This document shows, in pieces, positions 28,339-37,672 of a DNA stretch of 50,176 nucleotides. The stretch's first letter is position 1. Each line of letters opens with the position of its first letter. Source of the stretch: Clostridia bacterium (GTDB lineage: Bacteria > Bacillota > Clostridia > Christensenellales > CAG-138); NCBI GenBank assembly GCA_017547885.1, contig JAFYOP010000009.1, positions 1-50,176 of the forward strand, written 5' to 3'. The notes under the pieces were generated by a model. The model did not search any database and had not been told where the DNA came from. It was given only the letters and a program-made list of their open reading frames with translations. A program made the position numbers and the translations under genes.

Positions 28339-29133
28339 CTACTTCTTTCGTCGTTCCTCCGGAACAATATTCCAATAATATGGTGGGAATCCAGGCTCTG
28401 CCTTCATCCCTTGATATGGAGTGGGATAGCGTACAAGTCCGGCTTTGTGTGTATTCTCAAGTCCCTCAGTAATCTTTTCAAACTGTGTAGAAGGTATAGA
28501 GAATATCATCTCATCATCCTGGGTGAGCGCAAATATGCGCTCACCTCCGCTGGGTACCACGTAATTACACTTTTGAGTATTGTATACTGCAGAAATATAT
28601 CCGCTGCATGCCGCCCGGCCAAACGCAAGATTGGCAATACCTTCACCGGTACTGTAATTGTTTGCATGGATCATACGTGCTATCTGCGCAGGATTACCAT
28701 ATACAACCACTATATCCGGATCAAATTTTGCTTTTTCAAGAGGCGATAGCCAAAACTCTTTTATCTTTCCGAGAGGGATAAGGGCATTAGGTGCTTCCAT
28801 GGCAGCACCAGCAGCTTTGTCAACCGCATATCCCGGAACCGCATTATTGCCCTCATGTATCACATCAGGAGGATAATATCCAGTATACACAAGCCCCGGA
28901 GGGCAAGCGTGGCACGCCTCGTCAAACACCAGCGTATATCCAAATCTGCGTACCAATCCAAATCCCTGACAAAAAGCCACCGGATGCCCCAATAATTCCG
29001 TAACGGTTTTTGCCCTCTCCGGACGTGGGCTGTCATCATCGAAGGATATAACCTTGACAGCTATGGGATATGTAAGCGGACGTATGCACTTCATTATTGC
29101 ATCTGTCAGTTTTTTTGTTGTTTCGCTAACCAT
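28339..29133 (-). CDS. DUF169 family protein
   Basis: DUF169 proteins are widespread in anaerobes and have no assigned function that I know. The 264 residues show the typical features: YPIAVKVISFDDDSPRP near the N-terminus, the conserved FCQGFGLVRRFGYTLVFD, the Cys pair in CHACPPGLV, and a later block with DPDIVVVYGNPAQIARMI and FGRAACSGYISAVYNTQK. No signal peptide or membrane helix is present. It starts 15 bases after the pyruvate:ferredoxin oxidoreductase gene and is surely co-transcribed with it, which hints at a role near pyruvate or ferredoxin metabolism. Confidence 0.8.
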   Translation of the reverse strand: MVSETTKKLTDAIMKCIRPLTYPIAVKVISFDDDSPRPERAKTVTELLGHPVAFCQGFGLVRRFGYTLVFDEACHACPPGLVYTGYYPPDVIHEGNNAVPGYAVDKAAGAAMEAPNALIPLGKIKEFWLSPLEKAKFDPDIVVVYGNPAQIARMIHANNYSTGEGIANLAFGRAACSGYISAVYNTQKCNYVVPSGGERIFALTQDDEMIFSIPSTQFEKITEGLENTHKAGLVRYPTPYQGMKAEPGFPPYYWNIVPEERRKK

Positions 29134-29148
29134 CTTGTGCCAGCCTCC

Positions 29149-32100
29149 TTATTCAGCAAACAGTCTGGGCAGTTTCCTGTACGTATTGAGCCGCTCCATA
29201 GCTTCGTTTTCGGACTGCTTGTATAGTGCCTCGGCCTGGTCGGGGAACTGACGTTCCAGCGCAGCATAACGCACTTCGCTGCATATAAAGTCTCTGTAGC
29301 TTACGGTAGGTTCTTTGGAATCCATAATGAAAGGCATTTGTCCGCTGTCTCTTCGGGTGGGGTCATACCTATACAGGGACCAATATCCAGCCTCTACCGC
29401 CTTCTTGCTTTGGGCAATGCTGTTACCCATACCACCCTTTATGCCATGATTGAGGCAGGGACAGTATGCAATAATCAAAGAAGGTCCGGGATAGGCCTCA
29501 GCTTCCGCTATGGCCTTAAGTGTCTGATTCTTGTCGGCACCTACGGATATCTGTGCAACGTAGATGTATCCATATGACATCGCCATCAAGCCCAAGTCTT
29601 TCTTTTTGGTTCTCTTTCCATGTGCAGCAAACTGAGTAATAGCCGCGCTGGGAGTGGACTTAGATGCCTGACCGCCTGTATTCGAGTACACCTCGGTATC
29701 AAATACGATAACATTAATATCAGATCCGGACGCAAGCACATGATCCAATCCGCTGAATCCGATATCATATGCCCATCCGTCACCGCCGAACAGCCAGTAG
29801 GACCTCTTTACGAAAAAGTCCTTCATATCGTACAGCTCTGCCAATTTTTCTTCTTTCCTGTCTTTAAGCAAAGCCTCCAGCTTATCCGCACGCTCTCTGG
29901 TACCTGAGCCCTCGCTGAAATGATCTATCCATTCCTTCATAGCATCCGCCAGGTCGCCGGCTTCCAGCTCTGCAAGTACGCTTTCCATCTTCTTCTTGAG
30001 ATTGTTGCGTACGCATTCAGAGCCCAGCTTCATTCCGTAACCGTATTCGGCATTGTCCTCAAACAGCGAGGATGCCCATGCGGGACCATGTCCTGCATCA
30101 TTCTTGGTAAATGAGAAGTTGGGAGTTGCGGACGCCCACGCTCCGGAGCAGCCTGCAGGATTGGCGATCATCATTCTGTCTCCGTACAGCTGAGTGATCA
30201 GCTTTGCATATACGGTCTGAACGCAGCCTGCACATGCGGGAGAAAACTCCAGCAAAGGCTTAGCAAACTGACTGCCCTTCACTGTAAACTTGTTTTTATC
30301 ATCCAACTTCTGCTCAGGCAGCTTGCTGGTATAATCCCACCATGCGCACTCACTCCTGCATGCCTCATCCAGAGGTACCATCTCAAGTGCTTTTACCGGG
30401 CAAGTGCTTATGCAGTTGCCACATCCGGTACAATCCAACGGGGAAATTGCCAGATGATACTTTTTGCTCTTGTCGCCTGTAGCGATTATCATGGGCATAT
30501 CGCCCGCTTTTTCGGCCTGCTTTTCATCCAGCAGTATAGGTCTGATAACCGCATGGGGGCATATGAATGAGCACTGATTGCACTGTATGCACTTATCGCT
30601 GCGCCACATGGGTGCATTGATAGTGGCGCCACGCTTTTCATATGCGGTAATGCCTATGGGGAAGCTGCCATCTTCATGGCCCACAAACGCGCTGACGGGC
30701 AGCCTATCGCCCTCCTGGCGATTCATGGGAACCGCTATATTCTTTACAAAGTCAGGCAGGGTTTCATCGGGTTCATAGATACAATCCGGCTCGTCCGCCC
30801 AGGATGCGGGAACCTCCACAAGATGCAGATGTTCCTTACCGGAATCAATCGCCGCAATATTCATGGCAATAACCTTCTCACCCTGACGACCGTAAGAAGA
30901 AACTACGGAATCCTTAAGATACTTCACAGCCTCTTCCTGAGGAATAATATCGGTAAGATGGAAAAATGCGGACTGCATTATCATGTTGATACGGCCCTTC
31001 AGACCGATCTCTGAAGCCAAATCTATTGCATTAACGGTATAAAATCTGATATTATGGCGGGCAATATAACGCTTCATGCCCGAGGGAAGCCTTTCCTCCA
31101 GTTCCTCATCATTCCACATGCAGTTGAGAAGGAATATGCCACCGTCCTTCAGTCCCGCCAGCAGGTCATACTTGGTAACATATGACTGATTATGGCAGGC
31201 TATGAAATCAGCATTCTCAACAAAATATGCAGACTGTATAGGCTCATTGCCAAAGCGCAGATGGGACACCGTAAGTCCTCCGGACTTCTTTGTATCGTAG
31301 AAGAAGTACGCCTGAACCTTCTTATCTGAATGGTCTCCGATGATTTTAACGGCGCTCTTGTTTGCGCTTACCGTTCCGTCAGAACCGAACCCCCAGAACT
31401 TGCAGCTGATAGTATCCTTAGGAATAACGTTAAGCTCTTCGGTATACTCAGGCAAGGATGTAAACATAAGGTCATCCACAATACCCACAGTAAAGTTGTC
31501 CTTGGGTTCATCCTGGCTCAGATTCTTGAAGATGGCGGCAACGTGTCTGGGATAGAATTCCTTGCTGGATATACCGTATCTGCCACCCACTATTTTAAGA
31601 TCATTGGAATATCCGTAGAGGGCGCTCTTAACATCCTGCAGCAGGGGCTCGCCTACAGAGCCGGGCTCCTTGTTTCTATCCAGTACGGCTATCTTCTTTA
31701 CGGTGTCAGGTAATACATCCAACAAGTACTTTACCGAGAACGGCTTGAACAGACGAACATTGACCATACCGACCTTTTCACCTTTGGATGCCAGATGATT
31801 TACGGTCTCCTGTATAGTCTCGCAGCCGGAACCCATTGCGATTATTACGCGCTCAGCGTCAGGTGCTCCATAATAATTAAAAGGCCGGTAATCTTTGCCT
31901 GTGATTTGGTTGATTTTTTCCATATAATCAGCCACCACATCAGGCAGTTCCGCATAAAAGCGGCTTACGGATTCCCTTGCCTGAAAGTATGCATCGGGGT
32001 TAAGAACAGTTCCTCGTATTACAGGATGATCGGGGTTCAGCGCCCTGTGACGGAACTCATTCACAGCATCCCAATCAACCAGCGCTGCCAAATCTTCATA

Positions 32101-32664
32101 ATCCAAAACATCTATCCTCTGAATCTCATGGGATGTTCTGAATCCGTCAAAAAAATGCATAAAGGGAATACGGCTCTTGATTGCGGAAAGATGAGTTACT
32201 GCCGCCAGGTTCATTGCATCCTGAACGGAAGAAGAAGCGATGAACGCAAAGCCGGTCTGACGGGTAGACATTACGTCCTGATGATCACAGAATATGGAAA
32301 ACGCACTGGTTGATACCGCTCGTGCAGCAACATGAAATACTGCCGGCAGCAGTTCGCCTGCCATCTTATACATATTGGGTATCATCAGAAGCAAACCCTG
32401 GGACGCGGTAAATGTAGAGGTAAGCGCACCGCCCTGCAGCGAACCATGCACCGTGCCGGCGGCGCCTCCTTCACTTTGCAGCTCAACTACCTTTACAGGC
32501 TGACCGAACAGATTCTTTTTCCCCTGGGCAGACCACACATCAATTGTCTCTGCCATGGGAGAAGACGGTGTAATAGGATATATGGCAGCTACTTCGCTGA
32601 ACGCATATGCAACGTGTGCAGTCGCGGTATTGCCGTCCATTGTTTTCTGAACTAATTTCTTCAT
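29149..32664 (-). CDS. Pyruvate:ferredoxin (flavodoxin) oxidoreductase, single-chain
   Basis: This thiamine-diphosphate enzyme converts pyruvate and CoA to acetyl-CoA, CO2 and reduced ferredoxin. The 1171-residue single-chain form has its domains in order: the N-terminal TPP/pyruvate domain (GNTATAHVAYAFSEVAAIYP), domain II/III, a two-cluster ferredoxin domain with CIQCNQCSFICP (about 692-703) and CTGCGNCISTCP (about 744-755), and the C-terminal TPP-binding domain with GGDGWAYDIGFSGLDHVLAS and EVYSNTGGQASKSTP. Cys residues near SPACAGC fit the third cluster. It lies between the IlvD-like gene (17 bases) and DUF169 (15 bases), so it supplies acetyl-CoA for the thiolase encoded upstream in the same operon. 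Confidence 0.96.
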   Translation of the reverse strand: MKKLVQKTMDGNTATAHVAYAFSEVAAIYPITPSSPMAETIDVWSAQGKKNLFGQPVKVVELQSEGGAAGTVHGSLQGGALTSTFTASQGLLLMIPNMYKMAGELLPAVFHVAARAVSTSAFSIFCDHQDVMSTRQTGFAFIASSSVQDAMNLAAVTHLSAIKSRIPFMHFFDGFRTSHEIQRIDVLDYEDLAALVDWDAVNEFRHRALNPDHPVIRGTVLNPDAYFQARESVSRFYAELPDVVADYMEKINQITGKDYRPFNYYGAPDAERVIIAMGSGCETIQETVNHLASKGEKVGMVNVRLFKPFSVKYLLDVLPDTVKKIAVLDRNKEPGSVGEPLLQDVKSALYGYSNDLKIVGGRYGISSKEFYPRHVAAIFKNLSQDEPKDNFTVGIVDDLMFTSLPEYTEELNVIPKDTISCKFWGFGSDGTVSANKSAVKIIGDHSDKKVQAYFFYDTKKSGGLTVSHLRFGNEPIQSAYFVENADFIACHNQSYVTKYDLLAGLKDGGIFLLNCMWNDEELEERLPSGMKRYIARHNIRFYTVNAIDLASEIGLKGRINMIMQSAFFHLTDIIPQEEAVKYLKDSVVSSYGRQGEKVIAMNIAAIDSGKEHLHLVEVPASWADEPDCIYEPDETLPDFVKNIAVPMNRQEGDRLPVSAFVGHEDGSFPIGITAYEKRGATINAPMWRSDKCIQCNQCSFICPHAVIRPILLDEKQAEKAGDMPMIIATGDKSKKYHLAISPLDCTGCGNCISTCPVKALEMVPLDEACRSECAWWDYTSKLPEQKLDDKNKFTVKGSQFAKPLLEFSPACAGCVQTVYAKLITQLYGDRMMIANPAGCSGAWASATPNFSFTKNDAGHGPAWASSLFEDNAEYGYGMKLGSECVRNNLKKKMESVLAELEAGDLADAMKEWIDHFSEGSGTRERADKLEALLKDRKEEKLAELYDMKDFFVKRSYWLFGGDGWAYDIGFSGLDHVLASGSDINVIVFDTEVYSNTGGQASKSTPSAAITQFAAHGKRTKKKDLGLMAMSYGYIYVAQISVGADKNQTLKAIAEAEAYPGPSLIIAYCPCLNHGIKGGMGNSIAQSKKAVEAGYWSLYRYDPTRRDSGQMPFIMDSKEPTVSYRDFICSEVRYAALERQFPDQAEALYKQSENEAMERLNTYRKLPRLFAE

Positions 32665-32681
32665 AAAATTATTCTCCCGAA

Positions 32682-34388
32682 TTATTTCTCAACGTTGTCA
32701 CTACCACGCTGCATCAGCACGGCACCCTTAGCGGCCGAACTCGCCATCATGGAGTATCGCTTCATATACCCTTCCATAGGCTTTGGAACATAACTCCATT
32801 CTGCGCGCCTTCTTGCCAATTCTTCCTCGCTGACATGGAGTTCCAGTTTGTTATTGGTAACATCCAATGTTATTTTATCGCCATCCTTTACCAGTGCAAT
32901 GGGACCGCCCTCTGCAGCTTCAGGAGAAATATGACCAACAAAGCATCCGTTATTCGTTCCGGAAAATCTTCCGTCCGTAACCAGCGCGGTGGACTTGTCC
33001 AGACCTTGACCGTGCAGCAGCTTCATCGCCCTGAACATCTCCTTCATACCCGGCCCGCCCTTAGGGCCTTCATAACGCACAACAATAACATCACCGGGTT
33101 TTATCTTGCGTGCACTGATAGCCTCGAGGCAGGCCGGCTCGCCGTCAAAGCACACGGCGGTGCCGGTAAAGCAGCGCACTTCCGGGGCTATTCCCGCAGG
33201 CTTTGCAACACCCGTATCAGGAGCCAGATTGCCGCGCATGATCGCTAGACCGGGAAGCGTGCTATGAGGATTATCCATGGAGCGGATCATATCGGGATTA
33301 TCAGGATATTGATTCTTGAATGAATCCAGATTTTCTCCCACGGTATTTCCTGTAACCGTCATTGCATCCAGATGGAGGTCCTGACGCAGCTCCTTCATAA
33401 CCGCATGTACACCGCCCGCCCGATAAAAGTCTTCCATATCATATTTGCGGGATGCAGGATATATGGTTGCAAGAAGAGGTATCATTTTGCCGTACTTTTC
33501 AAATGCTTCGATAATCCTTTCAGATGGGATGCCCAGCTCGTGTCCCAGTGCGCATGTATGTATTACACAGTTGGTAGATCCTCCGGTTGCCAGCATAAAC
33601 ATGATTGCATTTTCAATTGCATCCATGGTAAGTATTTGGCGTGCGGTAATCTTTTTGTTTACCAGTTCCATTATTTTTTCGCCGGTACGCACAGCCGCCC
33701 TCAGTCGTTCTGCATATACAGCAGGAATCGCCGACGTGCCGGGCAAGCACATTCCCAGTGCCTCGGTCATACAGCTCATTGTATTGGCAGTACCGTAAAA
33801 CTGTCCTGAGCCACAGGTAGGTACACAGATGGAAGTAAGATTATCCACCTCCGTCATTGTCATCTTTCCTGCTTGGTACATTCCCAGTGCTTCCGCGGGG
33901 AATGTGGCATCTGTTTTCGGCAAACCGTTATAAGCCGGGCCGCTGAGCATACATCCGCCATTGATAAAAATGCAGGGGATATCCAATCTTGCCGCCGCCA
34001 TCATCATTGCGGGAACGATTTTATCGCATGATGCCAGCAGCACCAGTCCGTCCAGCCTGTGGGCCTTGGCCTCTATCTCGACACTGTCGGCAATGTTTTC
34101 TCTGGATGGCAGCGCATAGTTATTGCCGTAATGTCCGGTTGCTATGCCATCACAAACCGCGACAGTACCAAATTCCAGCGGAGTCCCGCCTGCGCGATAC
34201 ACGCCGTATTTTACATACTGAGCAAGCTGCCTCAGGTTGGTGTGACCGGGAACCATTTCGTTAAAAGAGTTTGCAATTCCGATGATAGGTCTTGAAAGGT
34301 CATCATCAGAAACGCCGCAGCCTTTGTAGGTAAGCCTGCTGGTAATATATTCAGGCTCCAAGAACATTCCGATATCATGATCTATCAT
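32682..34388 (-). CDS. IlvD/Edd-family dehydratase, probably acting on a sugar acid
   Basis: These Fe-S enzymes dehydrate 2,3-dihydroxy acids to 2-keto acids: branched-chain precursors (DHAD) or aldonic acids. The 568 residues show NSFNEMVPGHTNLRQL (41-56), the cluster Cys121 in ASCDK, GTANTMSCMTEALG, and the catalytic Ser in TDGRFSGTNNG. The motif that normally reads CGSCxGM(F/Y)TAN reads TCGSGQFYGTAN here. Gly195 thus sits where a cluster cysteine is expected, with Cys192 three residues earlier. Its place between hbd and PFOR, with a sugar importer across the divergent promoter and no other ilv gene, favours a catabolic sugar-acid dehydratase over valine/isoleucine synthesis. The substrate is unknown. 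Confidence 0.85.
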   Translation of the reverse strand: MIDHDIGMFLEPEYITSRLTYKGCGVSDDDLSRPIIGIANSFNEMVPGHTNLRQLAQYVKYGVYRAGGTPLEFGTVAVCDGIATGHYGNNYALPSRENIADSVEIEAKAHRLDGLVLLASCDKIVPAMMMAAARLDIPCIFINGGCMLSGPAYNGLPKTDATFPAEALGMYQAGKMTMTEVDNLTSICVPTCGSGQFYGTANTMSCMTEALGMCLPGTSAIPAVYAERLRAAVRTGEKIMELVNKKITARQILTMDAIENAIMFMLATGGSTNCVIHTCALGHELGIPSERIIEAFEKYGKMIPLLATIYPASRKYDMEDFYRAGGVHAVMKELRQDLHLDAMTVTGNTVGENLDSFKNQYPDNPDMIRSMDNPHSTLPGLAIMRGNLAPDTGVAKPAGIAPEVRCFTGTAVCFDGEPACLEAISARKIKPGDVIVVRYEGPKGGPGMKEMFRAMKLLHGQGLDKSTALVTDGRFSGTNNGCFVGHISPEAAEGGPIALVKDGDKITLDVTNNKLELHVSEEELARRRAEWSYVPKPMEGYMKRYSMMASSAAKGAVLMQRGSDNVEK

Positions 34389-34424
34389 TGCTGTTCTCCC
34401 TTTAATTAAAATTTACTTGTGTTC

Positions 34425-35276
34425 TTATTTGGTATAGTCATAGAATCCTTTGCCGCTCTTTTTACCCAACTCCCCTGCGGCAACCATTTTCCTGAGCAGC
34501 GGACAGGGGCGATACTTGGAATCCCCGAATTCGGCATAGAGTACCTCCATAACATTGAGGATAACGTCGATACCTATCATATCCATCAAAGCGATGGGAC
34601 CCATAGGATGGTTCAGTCCGTTCATCATTGCCTTATCAATATCCTCGGGGGAAGCAATACCTTCGTACACCAGGAACGCCGCTTCGTTAAGCATGGGATC
34701 AAACAAACGATTTACTATAAAACCAGGGCTGTCCTTGCATACAACAGGCTCCTTGCCAAAGCATTTTGCAAGCTCGTATATGGCGCTTACCGTTTCATCA
34801 GATGTTTTTACGCCCTTGATCACCTCTACGAGTTTCATCACATATGCCGGGTTGAAGAAGTGCATTCCCACTACCTTATCGGCACGCTTTGTAGCTGCCC
34901 CCAGTTCTGTTATAGATATGGAGGATGTGTTAGTTGCTATAAATGCATGCTCAGGCAGATTGCTGTCCAGATCCCTAAATAACTTTTTCTTTATTTCAGG
35001 ATTTTCCGTTGCAGCCTCAATCGCCAGGTCACATCCGGTCGCCTGACGGATATCTTCAGTGGCGGTTATGCGTTTTATCGCATCTTGCGCCACAGCCGCT
35101 TCCATCCGTCCCTTGGAAACCTGTTTTTCCAGGGCGGCCGCTATTTTTGCTTTACCACTCTCTGCAAATGCCAGCTTAATATCATAAAGCACTACGTCAT
35201 ATCCGGAAACAGCCGCTACCTGAGCAATACCCGATCCCATCTGACCGGCACCAGCAATAAAAATACTTTTTATCAT
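34425..35276 (-). CDS. hbd: 3-Hydroxybutyryl-CoA dehydrogenase
   Basis: The enzyme reduces acetoacetyl-CoA to 3-hydroxybutyryl-CoA with NAD(P)H. The 283 residues begin with the Rossmann motif IAGAGQMGSGIAQ (7-19). Catalytic residues follow the family: Ser in NTSSISITE (about 118), His139 and Asn142 in GMHFFNPAYVMKLVEVIKG, and Glu151. DSPGFIVNRLFDPMLNEA and DKAMMNGLNHPMGPIALMD are in the C-terminal helical domain. It is 27 bases after the thiolase gene and 36 before the dehydratase. It is the second reductive-side step of the butyryl-CoA pathway in this operon. Confidence 0.96.
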   Translation of the reverse strand: MIKSIFIAGAGQMGSGIAQVAAVSGYDVVLYDIKLAFAESGKAKIAAALEKQVSKGRMEAAVAQDAIKRITATEDIRQATGCDLAIEAATENPEIKKKLFRDLDSNLPEHAFIATNTSSISITELGAATKRADKVVGMHFFNPAYVMKLVEVIKGVKTSDETVSAIYELAKCFGKEPVVCKDSPGFIVNRLFDPMLNEAAFLVYEGIASPEDIDKAMMNGLNHPMGPIALMDMIGIDVILNVMEVLYAEFGDSKYRPCPLLRKMVAAGELGKKSGKGFYDYTK

Positions 35277-35303
35277 AATGTTCTTCCTTTCCAGAGTATC
35301 GGC

Positions 35304-36491
35304 TTAAACTTCAAACAGAGTGGCCATAGCCTGTCCTCCGCCTATGCACAAAGTAACTACGCCATAACGCACACCTCTGCGCCTCATTTCCTGTATAAGG
35401 GTAAGAGACAGTCTTGCGCCTGTTGCGCCGACGGGGTGTCCCAGCGCTATTGCGCCGCCATTTACGTTTACAAGGTCCGGATTAATGTCAAGATCTCTTA
35501 CACAAGCCACCGCCTGAGAAGCAAAAGCCTCGTTTATTTCCCAGAGGCCTATGTCATCCTTTTTAAGTCCTGTCTTCTTCAGGAGCTTCTGTACTGCGTA
35601 CACCGGTGTATATCCCATGTAGGCGGGATCGGTGGCAGCAGATGCACTGGTTATATATTTGGCCAAGGGTTCAATTCCAAGTTCCCTGCCAACATCCGCA
35701 TTGGCCAGCACCAGTACTGCCGCCGCATCATTAATTGGGGACGCATTGGCCACAGTTACGGTACCGTCCTCCTTAAATACGGGTTTCATCTTTGCAAAAT
35801 TCTCATAACTCGCATTTTCTATATAAGTTTCATCCTTATCAAAGACCACTTCTTCCTTTTTAACTTTGATTTTAACCGGAACAATATCCTCGCTGAATTT
35901 TCCGCTTTCCCACGCCTGCTGGGCAAGATTGTGACTCCTCACCGCCCACCTGTCCTGCATTTCTCTGGTTATACCGTATTTTTCCGCCACGTTTTCAGCA
36001 GTGATGCCCATATGATAATTGCAGAATGGATCTACCAGTCCGTCATAAAGCATACTGTCTCTCAGTTCTCCATGACCCATGCGATATCCAAAGCGTGCAT
36101 CGTTCAGCACATAGGGTATCCTGCTCATGCATTCGCATCCGCCTGCAGCCACCACATCATTATCCCCAACCATTATTGACTGTGCCGCCAAGCATATAGC
36201 CTTAAGCGCCGTGGCGCAGTTTTTATTTGGCGTAAATGCCGGGGTCTCCTGAGGCATGCCCGCATATATTGCGCACTGGCGGGCAGAATTTGCTTTTATT
36301 CCCGCTTGAAAATGTGTTCCTATAATTACTTCGTCTATATTCTCATCCTTCAGTTTTGATCTGTTAATAGCCTCCCTGAGCGCCATTGCGCCAAGCTTTG
36401 GCGCATCTATTCCGGATAAAGATTTCCCGAATTTTCCCGTGGCAGTACGGGCACCGCTCAGTACCACCACTTCCCTAATCTGTTTATTCAT
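35304..36491 (-). CDS. Acetyl-CoA acetyltransferase (thiolase)
   Basis: It condenses two acetyl-CoA to acetoacetyl-CoA, the entry step to butyryl-CoA. The 395 residues carry the acyl-accepting Cys92 in NKNCATALKAI, the MGITAENVAEKYGITREMQD block, NEAFA, GGAIALGHPVGATGARL (His) and CIGGGQAMATL (second Cys). The nucleophile motif is unusual: most biosynthetic thiolases have CGSGLKA or CASG here, and this one has CATALKA. It is second in the operon, 116 bases after crt and 27 before hbd. A slightly different chain-length preference is possible. Confidence 0.93.
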   Translation of the reverse strand: MNKQIREVVVLSGARTATGKFGKSLSGIDAPKLGAMALREAINRSKLKDENIDEVIIGTHFQAGIKANSARQCAIYAGMPQETPAFTPNKNCATALKAICLAAQSIMVGDNDVVAAGGCECMSRIPYVLNDARFGYRMGHGELRDSMLYDGLVDPFCNYHMGITAENVAEKYGITREMQDRWAVRSHNLAQQAWESGKFSEDIVPVKIKVKKEEVVFDKDETYIENASYENFAKMKPVFKEDGTVTVANASPINDAAAVLVLANADVGRELGIEPLAKYITSASAATDPAYMGYTPVYAVQKLLKKTGLKKDDIGLWEINEAFASQAVACVRDLDINPDLVNVNGGAIALGHPVGATGARLSLTLIQEMRRRGVRYGVVTLCIGGGQAMATLFEV

Positions 36492-36607
36492 CTAAAAGCC
36501 CCTCCGTTTGGCTGTCAGTTAGTATAAATATGTATTACGGCTTAATTTCACCTGATTTGAACTGGATAAAATATTGTTGATCAAATTTATTAGGTTTTGC
36601 GATATGT

Positions 36608-37387
36608 TTATTTCCCCTTAAAATCCGCCTGTCTTTTCTCTACAAAAGCACTCATACCCTCACCTCTGTCTTCACTTGCGAAGGATACAGTATAAGCTTC
36701 TGCCTCGTACTCAATTGCAGAGGTAAGATCCATGTTAAATCCATTATTTACAGCAAGCTTTGCCATGCGAATTGCTATTGGCGCCTTGCTTAAAATTGTA
36801 TTTGCAACTGCGGTTGCCGCATCAAGAAGTTCTTCTGCAGGGACCACCTTCTGTACTATGCCCGCTTCGTAAGCCTGCTGAGCGTTCAGCATCTCCCCGG
36901 TCATTATCATATACTTGGCCATGTTTTTTCCAACAAGTCTAGGCAGCCTCTGAGTACCACCGAATCCCGGAATTATCCCAAGATTGACCTCAGGCTGGCT
37001 GAATTTTGCCTTCTCGGACGCAATAATGAAATCACAGCTCATCGCCAGTTCGCATCCTCCACCCAACGCAAAGCCGTTTACAGCAGCAATAACAGGTTTG
37101 CTGGTCTTTTCTATCAGAGCCATGCATTCCTGTCCCAACCTTGTCATATCCCTGCCTTCTTCCGTTGTAAGGCCTCGCATCTGCGAAATATCCGCGCCTG
37201 CCACAAACGAGCGCCCCGCGCCGGTAAGTATAACAACACGCACTTCTGCATCCGCATTTACATTCTTCATTAAGTAAATAAGCTCATTAAGCACATCACA
37301 ATTTAGAGCATTCAGTGTTTCAGGTCTGTTTATGGTAACGTACGCTATCTGCTCTTTCTTTTCATACAATACGTTTTTCAGCTCCAT
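36608..37387 (-). CDS. crt: Crotonase (3-hydroxybutyryl-CoA dehydratase)
   Basis: It dehydrates 3-hydroxybutyryl-CoA to crotonyl-CoA. The 259 residues show the oxyanion-hole segment AGRSFVAGADISQM, and both catalytic glutamates: Glu113 in GGGCELAMSCDFI and Glu133 in SQPEVNLGIIPGFGGTQRLPR. The frame extends 15 codons upstream, but GGAGG lies 10 bases before the ATG at 37387, so the protein starts MELKNVLYEKKEQ. It is the first gene of the long minus-strand operon and has a near-consensus promoter with candidate operator sites in the divergent region. Confidence 0.95.
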   Translation of the reverse strand: MELKNVLYEKKEQIAYVTINRPETLNALNCDVLNELIYLMKNVNADAEVRVVILTGAGRSFVAGADISQMRGLTTEEGRDMTRLGQECMALIEKTSKPVIAAVNGFALGGGCELAMSCDFIIASEKAKFSQPEVNLGIIPGFGGTQRLPRLVGKNMAKYMIMTGEMLNAQQAYEAGIVQKVVPAEELLDAATAVANTILSKAPIAIRMAKLAVNNGFNMDLTSAIEYEAEAYTVSFASEDRGEGMSAFVEKRQADFKGK

Positions 37388-37449
37388 ATTTTTGTGACCT
37401 CCGGATAAATTTTTATTGCGTACATAAATCACATCAAAAGCGCCGCTCG

Positions 37450-37481
37450 TTGTCTGACATTACTATTTTATAGTCTGACTC
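37450..37481. promoter_or_regulatory. Two candidate GntR/FCD operator half-palindromes at the crt promoter
   Basis: TTGTCTGACAT (37450-37460) and TAGTCTGACTC (37471-37481) each match five of the six fixed bases of the FCD-type site TNGTNNNACNA. They are 21 bases apart, about two helix turns. One lies at the predicted start point and the other touches the -10. A similar TTGTCTGATAA lies at the importer promoter (37662-37672). Confidence 0.45.
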
Positions 37482-37493
37482 GGTGGATGTCAA
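37465..37493 (-). promoter_or_regulatory. Promoter for the crt-thl-hbd-ilvD-PFOR operon
   Basis: TTGACA (37488-37493), 17-base spacer, TAAAAT (37465-37470) on the minus strand. This is a near-perfect sigma-A promoter giving a leader of about 70 bases before crt. Confidence 0.75.
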
Positions 37494-37628
37494 CATGCAT
37501 TTATAAGTCACCAATCAGTTAATATTGCACTTTTTTATTGTCAGAAATTATTTATTTATACAATTTTAAAACGGTATTATAATAAAGAAAGGAAAGTTTT
37601 TCCAGTCAAAATAAGTATAATATTGCCC

Positions 37629-37657
37629 TTGACATTTTTGTCGTCTGTTACTAATAT
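37629..37657 (+). promoter_or_regulatory. Promoter for the ABC importer operon
   Basis: TTGACA (37629-37634), 17-base spacer, TAATAT (37652-37657) on the plus strand, with TTGTCTGATAA a few bases downstream. The leader to the ATPase gene is about 150 bases. The rest of the 425-base divergent region is A+T-rich, and I see no riboswitch in it. Confidence 0.65.
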
Positions 37658-37661
37658 AATA

Positions 37662-37672
37662 TTGTCTGATAA
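37662..37672. promoter_or_regulatory. Candidate operator at the importer promoter
   Basis: TTGTCTGATAA matches five of six fixed bases of TNGTNNNACNA and shares the core TTGTCTGA with the site at 37450. It would cover the predicted transcription start of the plus-strand operon. This suggests that one regulator controls both divergent units. Confidence 0.4.

Noticed and set aside
32682..34388. Plain ilvD of valine/isoleucine biosynthesis
   Set aside because: No other ilv or leu gene is near, the neighbours are catabolic and fermentative, and the cluster motif departs from DHAD. It cannot be fully excluded without a tree.
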